Shown here: one piece after another, positions 9,750-16,966 of the stretch
How positions within the stretch are numbered: the first letter of the stretch is position 1
Layout of the letters: every line of letters starts with the position of its first letter
Made by a program: the position numbers and the translations under genes
DNA from: Candidatus Saccharimonadota bacterium
GTDB lineage: Bacteria > Patescibacteriota > Saccharimonadia > Saccharimonadales > Saccharimonadaceae
Direction: 5' to 3'
Assembly (NCBI GenBank): GCA_017514805.1
Contig: JAFWIP010000007.1
Span: forward strand, 1-64,000
DNA: 64,000 bases
The notes under the pieces: generated by a model
The model's database searches: none
Seen by the model: the letters and a program-made list of their open reading frames with translations, nothing else
What the model was told of the DNA's origin: nothing

Positions 9750-10214
9750 TTATGCGCCTCCATTCAGGCCATCGCCCAATTGCCGACCATAAGCCTTCTT
9801 GAGTAAGTCCCAACGCGCTTTATCTAGATCATTTACTAACTGATGCGGATCACGTTTATCGCTCTCAACTATCTTTGCCACCGCCGCGACATATGCTTTC
9901 GGAAGCTGCTCTGCATCTCGTGGAATATCTATCTTCTTCAGCTCAGCTACCTCATGACTTTCAGGCTCATCGGCGATATCTGTTACGGGTGGAGCAATAG
10001 TTGGCATCGCGCTCGACTGAACCTCACTAGCCATCTCGGGAACACCTACATTCTTTTCGGAATTTAGCGGATCTTGCTCACCACTCTCTTGTGGCTTCTC
10101 TTTATTCACAAAATCATCAAAATTCATTACCTCGCCAGAAGGCACGTTTTCAGGAGGAGTCAAAATAGCGCCATTCTCGCCTGGAACAGAGCTAGAACCA
10201 CCCATATTATCCAT
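9750..10214 (-). CDS. Small acidic partner protein of the TraG-like ATPase
   Basis: 154-residue soluble protein of unknown function. The first 100 residues are Pro/Glu/Ser-rich and look disordered. The last 50 (from IDIPRDAEQLPKAYV to the GDGLNGGA tail) form a likely helical domain with charged and aromatic positions such as DPHQLVNDLDKARWDLLKKAYG. No signal peptide or membrane segment is visible. TATAAT at 10227-10222 leaves seven bases before the ATG at 10214, suggesting a leaderless start there rather than at 10220. The stop lies 1 nt before the ATPase start, implying coupled translation and a shared complex (inference). Confidence 0.7.
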   Translation of the reverse strand: MDNMGGSSSVPGENGAILTPPENVPSGEVMNFDDFVNKEKPQESGEQDPLNSEKNVGVPEMASEVQSSAMPTIAPPVTDIADEPESHEVAELKKIDIPRDAEQLPKAYVAAVAKIVESDKRDPHQLVNDLDKARWDLLKKAYGRQLGDGLNGGA

Positions 10215-10222
10215 AAGCATTA

Positions 10223-10591
10223 TTATATCACATTACGTGACGTCAAAAAGCAAAGTAATATTTCGAGAAAAACCACAATCACAACTTCGCCAATCGATAT
10301 GCCGCCGAATGACCCAACCAGCATTAGAGCAACCGGCGCCAATGCTACCACTAACCCATATCTGAGACTCTTTTTACTAAGATTAGTTGATGCTTTCGCT
10401 TTATTGATCTTTCCGCGAATCATAAAAAATAGCCTGCAGCCTAAAGCCGCAAGCCCTAAAAAGAACAAGTAGGATGTTGTAAAAAATACCAAAACACCTA
10501 CTGGACCGATTGAACTCGGAGAGGTTAGAAACATCATTGCCGCCAAAACGACCGCAGCAAGCACACTTATCATTAGCAACAACTTATTCAT
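10223..10591 (-). CDS. Four-helix membrane protein, unknown
   Basis: 122-residue protein starting MNKLLLMISVLAAVV with about four transmembrane segments and a short basic cytoplasmic loop (RGKINKAKASTNLSKKSLR) in the middle. An extended -10 TGCTATAAT ends six bases before the ATG at 10591, so I place the start there rather than at an upstream in-frame ATG at 10639. No family recognised. It precedes the small partner and the TraG-like ATPase on the same strand, so it could be a membrane component of the same machinery, but that is only context. Confidence 0.65.
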   Translation of the reverse strand: MNKLLLMISVLAAVVLAAMMFLTSPSSIGPVGVLVFFTTSYLFFLGLAALGCRLFFMIRGKINKAKASTNLSKKSLRYGLVVALAPVALMLVGSFGGISIGEVVIVVFLEILLCFLTSRNVI

Positions 10592-10639
10592 AAGCGAATT
10601 ATAGCACAGAATGCCTTCCTCTGCCCTTATGATAGCCAT

Positions 10640-11034
10640 AACTAATTCAAGTAGCCCTCAAGCTAGATAAGATTTTGCTACTATCGTTCCCCGACAAGAT
10701 TATCCTGGGCTAAAGGTAGAGAGGATTATCTGGCAAATATATACATTACTTAAAGCCACAATCTTTGTGTCTACCTATTAGCTCGATTGACCGCCTCTCG
10801 TATAGAGAGGCATTGTCCTTGTAAGTTCTCTACAGTTCTCTATTCTTTGGGTATCAATGTGCTAAAACTGTTTTGATCCTTACGCGCTCTACGCTCCTTA
10901 ACTCTCGTTAAGCTTTGGCGGAGCTTAGCTTACTCCTAGGTGTAATTTATGGCTAGAAATAAGCTATTACTACGCCAAATTTCACTCTCCCTGAACTATT
11001 TTTTTGTTTTGCTTGTTTGTTTTAATTCAAGCAT
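10640..11034 (-). ncRNA. Unassigned structured RNA B (~395 nt)
   Basis: A gene-free stretch behind a near-consensus promoter. On the minus strand it can form GCCTCTC/GAGAGGC around 10800, CTTAAC-GAGA-GTTAAG around 10908, GGAG/CTCC around 10925, AGGTAGA/TCTACCT enclosing CACAAAGATTGTG (about 10720-10780), and TAGCCC/GGGCTA (about 10650-10712). No reading frame of note crosses it. It is similar in length and promoter type to RNA A but I see no sequence similarity between them. It matches no family I know. The 3' end is uncertain; 10640 is approximate, and no strong terminator is visible before the next gene. Confidence 0.6.
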
Positions 11035-11040
11035 ACCTTG

Positions 11041-11069
11041 ACTATAGCAAACATAAGCACAAAAGTCAA
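11041..11069 (-). promoter_or_regulatory. Promoter for RNA B
   Basis: Minus-strand TTGACT (11069-11064), a 17 nt spacer and TATAGT (11046-11041). The predicted start is near 11034. Confidence 0.85.
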
Positions 11070-11364
11070 TAATTATTGTGCTCAAAATTTATAGTATTTT
11101 TTACAACATAGTATCATTCAACAGAGGTAAAAACTGTTGATAACTACGTTGTGTATTTTACAACAACAGTCTCACTCATTACCAAAAAGCCTATCCTTCT
11201 CGCCGACAATTATTTTACTCAACCGCCATTTTTCTATTACTCGATCACACGCAAATGCATTTTTAAAAATTATTCGTGTTTAATTTACTTGCTCATATTT
11301 CCCCTGCATAATTATTTTCCACAATCCCTACATTTTAGTTGTGAAAATTACAACACTTTTTTTA
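11070..11364. other. AT-rich gap between divergent RNA promoters
   Basis: Very AT-rich, with several near copies of GTTGT...ACAAC and single DnaA-box-like words (TTTTCCACA near 11320, TGTTGATAA near 11136). No supported gene: an 85-codon frame on the plus strand has no ribosome site and an unlikely composition. It separates RNA B on the minus strand from the small RNA on the plus strand. Confidence 0.4.
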
Positions 11365-11393
11365 TTGACATGAGCGTTTTGAGCTTATATTAT
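11365..11393 (+). promoter_or_regulatory. Consensus promoter for small RNA
   Basis: TTGACA (11365-11370), a 17 nt spacer and TATTAT (11388-11393). The predicted start is near 11400. Confidence 0.85.
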
Positions 11394-11399
11394 AGAGGT

Positions 11400-11508
11400 A
11401 GCTTTTGAACAAAATTCTTGCCCAAAAGCCAAAAACAAAAATCGATTCCAAAATAACTCCACACTCCACATGAAAGGATCGGTTTTACTCGCAGTTACCG
11501 ATCCTTTT
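11400..11508 (+). ncRNA. Putative small RNA (~110 nt)
   Basis: Transcript inferred from the promoter just upstream and the hairpin AAAGGATCGG/CCGATCCTTTT at 11473-11508. The first 70 nt are A/C-rich and look unpaired (several CCAAAA and ACTCCAC words), the layout of trans-acting sRNAs with a single-stranded seed region and a terminator hairpin. No open frame with a ribosome site is present. The hairpin is nearly symmetrical and might instead protect the region from readthrough. Confidence 0.5.
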
Positions 11509-11543
11509 ACTTTAATCGCCAAAAGGCGCTATTTTTTTACCTC

Positions 11544-11570
11544 AAAAAGAGCCCTTACGGGCTTTCTTTT
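11544..11570 (-). terminator. Terminator of tmRNA
   Basis: Minus-strand AAAGCCCGTAAGGGCTCTTTTT hairpin with U tract, about 15 nt past the encoded CCA end of tmRNA. Confidence 0.85.
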
Positions 11571-11581
11571 CTACATTCATA

Positions 11582-11948
11582 TGGTGGAGCTGCCGGATAC
11601 TGCCTCCGGGTCCGATAAATCTCCATGCATGCATTCTACGAGCATAGTCTATTCTTTTATCTTGGCACTCTCTAAAGGCTGGAATAAACAAAACCTCTAG
11701 ACGCCATGACTAAATTTTCGTGCCGACTACCGTCGCAAAGTCGACCTTAATACCATGAGTATAATACCGAAATCACGCTATGGTATCTCGAGTGACCCGA
11801 TAAGATCTACAAATTCAAGATCTTAGGCGTAAGCTGGCATGTATGCCACATGCTTACTAGCAGTTTTGTCTGCATTTACTTAAGTACTTACGGTACAACT
11901 CGACTCGCCTGCATACTGTTAATAAACCGTCTAAGCTTTGTCAGCCCC
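11582..11948 (-). ncRNA. ssrA: Transfer-messenger RNA (tmRNA)
   Basis: Ribosome-rescue RNA of 367 nt. The 5' GGGGCTG (11948-11942) pairs with 3' CAGCTCC, followed by ACCA at 11582, giving the seven-pair tRNA-like acceptor. The T-arm (GGACCCGGAGGCAGTATCCGG) closes near the 3' end. The tag frame at 11873-11823 begins GCA and ends TAA, encoding ADKTASKHVAYMPAYA, and a GATCTT/AGATC hairpin follows it as in helix 5. The tag ends in AYA rather than the usual ALAA. A TTGAAA-17-TAAAAT promoter lies upstream and a terminator downstream. It is divergent from comM and their promoters interleave. Confidence 0.95.
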
Positions 11949-11963
11949 ATGACTGTAACAGAG

Positions 11964-11992
11964 ATTTTATCATACTTAAGCTTCTCTTTCAA
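11964..11992 (-). promoter_or_regulatory. tmRNA promoter
   Basis: Minus-strand TTGAAA (11992-11987), a 17 nt spacer and TAAAAT (11969-11964). The start is predicted near 11957, nine bases before the mature 5' end, so 5' processing is expected. Confidence 0.8.
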
Positions 11993-12016
11993 TAAGAAGC
12001 CGTTTATACTCCCGCC

Positions 12017-13507
12017 ATGGCTACTTCAAAAATCATTTCAGCATTACCAAGCGGCTTCACTGCCACCCCTGTTATTATCGAGTGTTCCAGCTCCACCGGA
12101 CTCAGCGCCTTCACGATTGTCGGTATGGCCAATAAGACTATCGACGAAAGCCGCGAACGTATCAGATTCGCCCTCAAAAACTCTGGCTTCAAATTCCCAT
12201 GCGACCACCTAACCGTTAATCTTGCACCTGCTAGCCTCCAGAAAACCGGCAGCTATCTTGACTTGCCCATCGCCGTCGCAATTATCGCGCATAGCGGCCA
12301 AATTCTGCCACAAGCAAAAGATATCGCATTCGTCGGAGAACTCGCCTTAGATGGCAAAATACGGCCAATTAGAGGCATTTTAAATATCGTAGAAAGCCTC
12401 GCCAGACGCAAAATAAAACGCTTAATAATTCCTGCCAAAAATTACCATCAAGCCGCCCTATCAGCAACAAATATCAAGCTTGTACCTGTAAATACACTTC
12501 GCGAACTATGGCAGTATCTTGCACAAGATATCGAACCGCCTATTCCACAGGCAAATGTTGTAAATAATACAGAAACAGATAGAATGCTTACGCTCGATCA
12601 TATTATCGGGCAATATCAGGCCAAACGCGCCATTATAATCGCCGTCGCTGGTCGCCATAATATTCTGATGAGCGGCCCACCCGGCACCGGAAAAACTATG
12701 CTCGCTAGCGCTATTCCAAATCTCCTACCGACGCCGGACGCCAAGGAAATAATCGAGATTACAAAGCTTCATTCACTTATCGACGACACTCAAAAAGTCT
12801 ACACTTACCGCCCTTTCCGCGCTCCACACCACAGCGCTAGCCGCGCCGCGCTCCTCGGCGGCGCCAACGGTCTCCCTGGCGAAATCGCCCTCGCCCATAA
12901 AGGCGTACTCTATCTCGATGAACTGCCAGAGTTTAATCGCGACTTTCTCGAGGCTCTTCGTCAACCTCTCGAACAAAAGACTATCACGATTGCTCGAGCC
13001 AACCAAAACGTAACTTATCCAGCAGATTTCATGCTTGTCGCGACCATGAATCCTTGCCCTTGCGGAAATTTTGGCTCTGAAGACCAAGAATGTAGTTGCT
13101 CTCCAAACGAACTCCATAACTATCAGCGCAAACTCTCTGGTCCACTCCTCGATCGCTTTGATATGCGCATTACTGTGCCAAAACCAGAAACCTCTGTTTT
13201 AGTAAAATCTACAACAACTAGCACTCACCAACATGCTAGTGCTAAAAAACAGATTGAAGTAGCCCTGAACAAACAATTTAAGCGTCAGCATAAAACGAAT
13301 GCCGAACTAAGCTCTTATGAAACTATTCAGTTTTGCCAGCTCTCCCCTGACGCCCGCATTGAGCTAGAAAGAATTACTACCAAACACAAACTCTCCGCCC
13401 GCTCATACTTCAAGCTAATCAAAGTATCCCGAACCATCGCCGATCTAGACAACTCTTCAATTATTGAAATAAACCACATCTCCGAAGCCTCTCAGCTTCA
13501 TATCTAG
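12017..13507 (+). CDS. comM: ComM/YifB-family Mg-chelatase-like AAA+ ATPase
   Basis: 496 residues, full length for the YifB/ComM family. The N-terminal ribosomal-S5/Lon-like domain (about 1-170, with IVGMANKTIDESRERIR) precedes the AAA+ core with Walker A SGPPGTGKT (about 219-227), Walker B VLYLDELPEF and sensor segment VATMNPCPCG. A cysteine-rich CPCG...CSC insert and the C-terminal Mg-chelatase lid follow. In Vibrio, ComM is a hexameric helicase that promotes branch migration during natural transformation, so this fits with the type IV pilus genes in the same window. TATACT lies exactly six bases before the ATG, predicting a leaderless message, and the promoter overlaps that of tmRNA on the other strand. 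Confidence 0.93.
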   Translation: MATSKIISALPSGFTATPVIIECSSSTGLSAFTIVGMANKTIDESRERIRFALKNSGFKFPCDHLTVNLAPASLQKTGSYLDLPIAVAIIAHSGQILPQAKDIAFVGELALDGKIRPIRGILNIVESLARRKIKRLIIPAKNYHQAALSATNIKLVPVNTLRELWQYLAQDIEPPIPQANVVNNTETDRMLTLDHIIGQYQAKRAIIIAVAGRHNILMSGPPGTGKTMLASAIPNLLPTPDAKEIIEITKLHSLIDDTQKVYTYRPFRAPHHSASRAALLGGANGLPGEIALAHKGVLYLDELPEFNRDFLEALRQPLEQKTITIARANQNVTYPADFMLVATMNPCPCGNFGSEDQECSCSPNELHNYQRKLSGPLLDRFDMRITVPKPETSVLVKSTTTSTHQHASAKKQIEVALNKQFKRQHKTNAELSSYETIQFCQLSPDARIELERITTKHKLSARSYFKLIKVSRTIADLDNSSIIEINHISEASQLHI

Positions 13508-13516
13508 AATAAAGTG

Positions 13517-13545
13517 TTGTATTTCCAGAAGCTTTTTGATATAAT
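13517..13545 (+). promoter_or_regulatory. infC operon promoter
   Basis: TTGTAT (13517-13522), a 17 nt spacer and TATAAT (13540-13545). The start near 13552 leaves a leader of about 32 nt before infC. Confidence 0.8.
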
Positions 13546-13583
13546 CTACCCCATAACAAGTCTAATTTTTGAGGAGCAAAACT

Positions 13584-14099
13584 ATCAGTAATCCTACATC
13601 TCGTACCCGCATCAATGGCGACATTCGTCACCCAGAGGTACGCGTTATTAGTGCTGATGGTGCACAGCTAGGCATCATGTCTAGCCGCGACGCACAACTC
13701 ATGGCACGCGATGCTGGTTTGGATTTAGTGGAAATCTCCCCTAACGCCAACCCGCCAGTAGTTAAAATCATCGACTGGGGTAAATATCAATACCAAAGGA
13801 TGAAGGAACAGTCTCGTGCTAAGAAGAATGCGAAGAGCTCTGAACTTAAGCAAATCAGACTTGGTTTGAAGATTGGGGAGAATGACCTCAATATTAAAAT
13901 CCGCAAAACTCTCGAGCTTCTCGAGGGCGGTGATCGCGTCAAGATCATGATCGTCTTCCGTGGCCGCGAAATGGCTCACAAGGAGATCGGTACTGATCTT
14001 ATGAACAAAATCATCGAAAAGCTGGGCCCAGACGTCCTCGTTGACGGCAAATCCCAGATGAGCGGTCGCAATCTCACTTTTATGGTTCGCCATAAATAG
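13584..14099 (+). CDS. infC: Translation initiation factor IF-3 (AUC start)
   Basis: IF-3 of 171 residues. The N-domain starts with RINGDIRHPEVRVISADGAQLG, and the C-domain holds LRLGLKIGENDL-like and HKEIGTDLMNKI segments. IF-3 binds the 30S subunit and rejects initiation at non-canonical codons and tRNAs. No ATG, GTG or TTG is suitably placed: the only ribosome site, GAGGAG at 13571-13576, sits 7 nt before an in-frame ATC at 13584. A TTG at 13569 would have to overlap that site and has none of its own. An AUC start fits the known autoregulation of infC through a rare start codon (AUU in E. coli). It heads the infC-rpmI-rplT operon. Confidence 0.93.
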   Translation: MSNPTSRTRINGDIRHPEVRVISADGAQLGIMSSRDAQLMARDAGLDLVEISPNANPPVVKIIDWGKYQYQRMKEQSRAKKNAKSSELKQIRLGLKIGENDLNIKIRKTLELLEGGDRVKIMIVFRGREMAHKEIGTDLMNKIIEKLGPDVLVDGKSQMSGRNLTFMVRHK

Positions 14100-14174
14100 A
14101 TTGCAATCGATGCCCACCGGTTCCCTACACCCCAAAGCATCCTGAATATTAACTAAAGTAGGAAAGGTAATAAA

Positions 14175-14369
14175 ATGCCAAAACTTAAAACCCATAAGGG
14201 TACTGCTAAGCGTGTTCGCATTACCAAGAATGGTAAGGTTATGCGCGAACGTGCATTCGGTAACCACATCTTGGCTAAGAAGTCCAAGGCGCGCAAGCGC
14301 AACATGAAGACCCCTGGCACCGTCAAGGGCAAAATTGCTAAAAACGTTAAAACTGCATTAGGAGCTTAA
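14175..14369 (+). CDS. rpmI: 50S ribosomal protein bL35
   Basis: 64-residue basic protein with the bL35 pattern [20 protein letters not shown] at the N-terminus and a Lys/Arg-rich middle. It is part of the large subunit near the bL33 and bL15 region. AGGAAAGG precedes the ATG. It sits between infC and rplT, the standard order, and is 2 nt from rplT. Confidence 0.97.
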   Translation: MPKLKTHKGTAKRVRITKNGKVMRERAFGNHILAKKSKARKRNMKTPGTVKGKIAKNVKTALGA

Positions 14370-14371
14370 TC

Positions 14372-14713
14372 ATGAGAGTTAAACGTGGAGTTGCTGCTCG
14401 CGCAAAGCACAAAAAGATTCTTAAAGCTGCTAAAGGTATGCAGCACTATCGCACCCGTAGCTTCCGCATGGCGAAGCAAGGTGTCATCAAATCATTGCGC
14501 TATTCTTACCGTGATCGCCGCAATCGCAAACGCGATCTTCGTGCTATCTGGATCACCCGCATCAATAATGCTGCCCGTGAGAACGGTATCAGCTACAGCA
14601 AGTTGATCAACGGCATGAAGAATAAAGGTATCGAGCTTGACCGCAAAGTTCTCGCAGAACTCGCCGTCAACGATCCAAAAGCCTTCACCGCTATCTGCGA
14701 AAGCGTAAAATAA
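14372..14713 (+). CDS. rplT: 50S ribosomal protein bL20
   Basis: 113 residues, typical length for bL20. Starts [20 protein letters not shown] and carries the [20 protein letters not shown] helix that binds 23S rRNA early in assembly. AGGAG lies at the end of rpmI, so the two are translationally linked. In E. coli L20 represses this operon; the leader here is short and I do not see an L20 pseudoknot. A strong terminator follows. Confidence 0.97.
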   Translation: MRVKRGVAARAKHKKILKAAKGMQHYRTRSFRMAKQGVIKSLRYSYRDRRNRKRDLRAIWITRINNAARENGISYSKLINGMKNKGIELDRKVLAELAVNDPKAFTAICESVK

Positions 14714-14725
14714 TCGACCCAAAAA

Positions 14726-14756
14726 AATATCTCCGCGCAACCGGAGATATTTTTTA
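14726..14756 (+). terminator. Terminator after rplT
   Basis: ATATCTCCG, a short loop and CGGAGATAT are followed by TTTTTT. Ends infC-rpmI-rplT. Confidence 0.9.
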
Positions 14757-14772
14757 TTGCTATAATATTCTT

Positions 14773-15234
14773 ATGCGAGACTTCGAAAAAATCAGTTTCA
14801 ACCAGTTCAAAAAAGACGTCGCCGATGATCGCGACCTCTACGACAGCATTACTATCCCTCAGCGCAGCTCGGAAGCTGCCGCCGGCTATGACCTACCCCT
14901 ATTGAATGACCTCGAGCTTCAGCCCGGCGAATCCGTCAAGCTCCCTACCGGCCTCAAGGCCCGCTTCCAGCCCGACGAAGTCCTTCTCCTTATCGTCCGC
15001 AGCAAAACTGGCTTTAAATACAACATTCGCCTCTGTAATCAGGTCGGCGTTATTGATTCTGACTACTACAATAATCCCGACAACGAAGGTCACCTCTTTA
15101 TTAAAGTCCAGAATGAAGATACCGTCGCTCACAGTTTCAAACGAGGCGACGCCCTCGTTCAAGGCGTTTTCATGAAATTCTTAACCACCGCAAGCGATAA
15201 TAATCTCGGCAAAAATCGCCGAAGCGAATATTAA
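14773..15234 (+). CDS. dut: dUTPase-like nucleotidohydrolase
   Basis: 153-residue trimeric dUTPase-fold protein, which hydrolyses dUTP to dUMP and keeps uracil out of DNA. Motif 1 is AAGYDLPL (about 37-44), motif 2 VRSKTGFK (usually RSS), motif 3 GVIDSDYYNNPDNEGH with the catalytic Asp and Tyr, and motif 4 FKRGDALVQGVF. The C-terminal motif 5 is degenerate: LGKNRRSEY replaces RGxxGFGSTG, so nucleotide capping may differ and dCTP deaminase-like roles cannot be excluded. TATAAT ends six bases before the ATG, predicting a leaderless mRNA. The next small gene follows 13 nt downstream. Confidence 0.85.
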   Translation: MRDFEKISFNQFKKDVADDRDLYDSITIPQRSSEAAAGYDLPLLNDLELQPGESVKLPTGLKARFQPDEVLLLIVRSKTGFKYNIRLCNQVGVIDSDYYNNPDNEGHLFIKVQNEDTVAHSFKRGDALVQGVFMKFLTTASDNNLGKNRRSEY

Positions 15235-15247
15235 AAGGAGAAAAAAT

Positions 15248-15700
15248 ATGGACGACCAAATCAAACTCTCTATCAACGGCCGCAAAGCCGCTTTCGAGAA
15301 TACTTACGAATTAACCCCTGATGCCAAGAAGAAAATCGACACTCTCTTCGAAAAAATCGAGGCTCTTGGACTCGAATGTAAGGATTCTCCAGATTTTGAA
15401 GCGAAATTAGCCGCCAGCCCACTCAACCAGGAATACATCAACCTCTTTACTGAGCTCGCCCAGACCTGCAAATCCAAGCTCGCTCCCGCTCCAGAATCCG
15501 TCGACGCCGGCCCGACTGCTAGCGATGTCGCCAAAGACCTCATTCAAACTCAAGCCGATCTCTCTGTTGACGGCGCCGTTCAGCATGTTCGCGGTCGTGC
15601 ATATCGCGCCGCCTACGATAAAGCCCGCGATATCCCTGTTGTCGGCGACGCCATCGACGTCAAGAATAAGATCGACTTCTTTAGTCGCTTCAAAAAATAA
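15248..15700 (+). CDS. Hypothetical protein with coiled N-terminal half
   Basis: 150-residue soluble protein that I do not recognise. Residues 1-80 are helical and charged (LTPDAKKKIDTLFEKIEAL), followed by an Ala/Pro-rich linker and a C-terminal amphipathic region ending VVGDAIDVKNKIDFFSRFKK. No membrane span, signal peptide or catalytic motif is visible. AAGGAG precedes the ATG, unlike the leaderless dUTPase gene 13 nt upstream with which it is probably cotranscribed. A GC-rich hairpin follows the stop. Confidence 0.7.
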   Translation: MDDQIKLSINGRKAAFENTYELTPDAKKKIDTLFEKIEALGLECKDSPDFEAKLAASPLNQEYINLFTELAQTCKSKLAPAPESVDAGPTASDVAKDLIQTQADLSVDGAVQHVRGRAYRAAYDKARDIPVVGDAIDVKNKIDFFSRFKK

Positions 15701-15705
15701 AAAAC

Positions 15706-15736
15706 AACCCCCGGCCAACGCGGCCGAGGGATTTTC
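15706..15736 (+). terminator. Terminator after hypothetical gene
   Basis: CCCCGGCC-loop-GGCCGAGGG hairpin followed by ATTTT. It also lies at the end of the opposing gene. Confidence 0.6.
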
Positions 15737-15771
15737 AGTGTGTCTTTCAAAAAGAGGGATATATATTGGAT

Positions 15772-16119
15772 TTATCCCCTCTCTCTCTTTCTCGAGCACG
15801 CCTCTTTCAATTCGTGCTCAGTTGCGCCTCTTTTGATGAATAATTTCCGATTTTCATTAATAAACCGTACGCTCGCCTTACGAATAAACCTATGAATATC
15901 GATTTTGGCACCCGATTTCGTTAGCGAATCATAATAATGCCAGACGTCCGCATCCGACATCATCTCGGCCAACTTCGTAGGATCTACGCCGGCTAGGACG
16001 TAAAATGGCCAAACTCTGCCTAATTCTTTATTGATTTCTTCGACAATACTGCTATCACTCCCATCACCATAATCACTAACAAAACTATCAAACTTCTCTT
16101 CATAAAAAGATAAATCCAT
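15772..16119 (-). CDS. Hypothetical 115-residue protein
   Basis: Unrecognised soluble protein. The N-terminus is acidic (YEEKFDSFVSDYGDGSDSS), the middle hydrophobic and helical (VWPFYVLAGVDPTKLAEMMSDADVW), and the C-terminal third strongly basic (IHRFIRKASVRFINENRKLFIKRG). No signal peptide. A strong AGGAGGG ribosome site precedes the ATG, and a TTGACA box at 16208-16203 implies a leader of roughly 60 nt. This promoter class is shared with several other unknown genes in the window. Confidence 0.65.
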   Translation of the reverse strand: MDLSFYEEKFDSFVSDYGDGSDSSIVEEINKELGRVWPFYVLAGVDPTKLAEMMSDADVWHYYDSLTKSGAKIDIHRFIRKASVRFINENRKLFIKRGATEHELKEACSRKRERG

Positions 16120-16179
16120 ACAATCCCTCCTTTTTTTAAAGAACCTTCATCTATAGTCATAGACACACTTACTGTATTA

Positions 16180-16208
16180 ATAACAACACATGAGAGAAAA
16201 TTTGTCAA
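16180..16208 (-). promoter_or_regulatory. Promoter for the 115-residue protein
   Basis: Minus-strand TTGACA (16208-16203) with a weak -10 TGTTAT 17 nt downstream (or the nearby TATTAA). Confidence 0.6.
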
Positions 16209-16252
16209 TAGACAGCCTTTACAATCCCTAGTTTACTCCGTATACTAAAATT

Positions 16253-16966
16253 ATGTTACAGGTCAAAAATCTATCATTTTCCGTCGGACCTGCCCGAAAA
16301 CGTTCAACTATTTTAAACAATCTGAGTCTAAAAATTAAGCCAAGCGAATTTGTCGTCATTACCGGTCCAAACGGGAGCGGCAAATCTACCCTCGCCAAGC
16401 TAATTATGGGGCTCGAGAAGGCAACCGACGGCCAAATCATATTCAATCAACAAAACATAACAGATAAGGACATTACTGAGCGCGCTCGGCTCGGAATCGC
16501 TTTCGCCTTCCAGCAGCCACCGCATTTCAAGGGTGTAACCGTCAAAGATCTCCTTCAAATCTCCGCCACCGGCCACGAGACCTTCCTTGAGGACACCGAG
16601 ACGGACTACAAAAAACTTATTGAGACCGTCGGCCTCGACGAGAGTTATCTTGAACGCGAAGTAAATAATACCCTCTCCGGCGGCGAACTTAAGCGTATTG
16701 AAATCGCTTCCGCCATCGCTCGCAATGCTCAGCTCACCGTATTTGATGAACCTGAAGCCGGCATCGACATCTGGAGCTTCGAGAAGCTTGTACAAATCTT
16801 CAAGAAATTCCGCAATAAAGCCCCAGAACGCGCTCTAATCGTCATTTCTCACCAACAACGCTTAATCAGGCAAGCTGACCGCATCGTCGTCCTCAGAAAC
16901 GGCCAGATAGCCCTAGAGGGGCAACCTGACGATATTCTACCGCAGCTACAGGAGGAAAACGTATGA
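16253..16966 (+). CDS. sufC: SufC-type Fe-S assembly ATPase
   Basis: 237-residue ABC ATPase. Walker A is GPNGSGKST (about 38-46), the Q-loop FAFQQPPHFKGV has the SufC flavour, the ABC signature is LSGGELKR (about 141), and Walker B is LTVFDEPEAGID. SufC drives conformational change of the SufB/SufD scaffold during Fe-S cluster assembly. TATACT lies six bases before the ATG, predicting a leaderless message. It ends in ATGA overlapping sufB. No cysteine desulfurase, SufE or SufU is adjacent, so this resembles the minimal two-gene SufCB-like (SMS) form described for early-branching bacteria and archaea. Confidence 0.92.
   Translation: MLQVKNLSFSVGPARKRSTILNNLSLKIKPSEFVVITGPNGSGKSTLAKLIMGLEKATDGQIIFNQQNITDKDITERARLGIAFAFQQPPHFKGVTVKDLLQISATGHETFLEDTETDYKKLIETVGLDESYLEREVNNTLSGGELKRIEIASAIARNAQLTVFDEPEAGIDIWSFEKLVQIFKKFRNKAPERALIVISHQQRLIRQADRIVVLRNGQIALEGQPDDILPQLQEENV

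Noticed and set aside
11041-11400. Possible replication origin (AT-rich, DnaA-box-like words, transcription diverging on both sides, gyrB-gyrA nearby)
   Set aside because: Only one exact and two near DnaA words, no dnaA or dnaN, and genes right of 17.8 kb run mostly toward the site. A whole-genome GC-skew plot would settle it.
11151-11408. 85-codon open frame in the AT-rich gap
   Set aside because: No ribosome site, AT-driven composition, and it overlaps the strong promoter of the small RNA.
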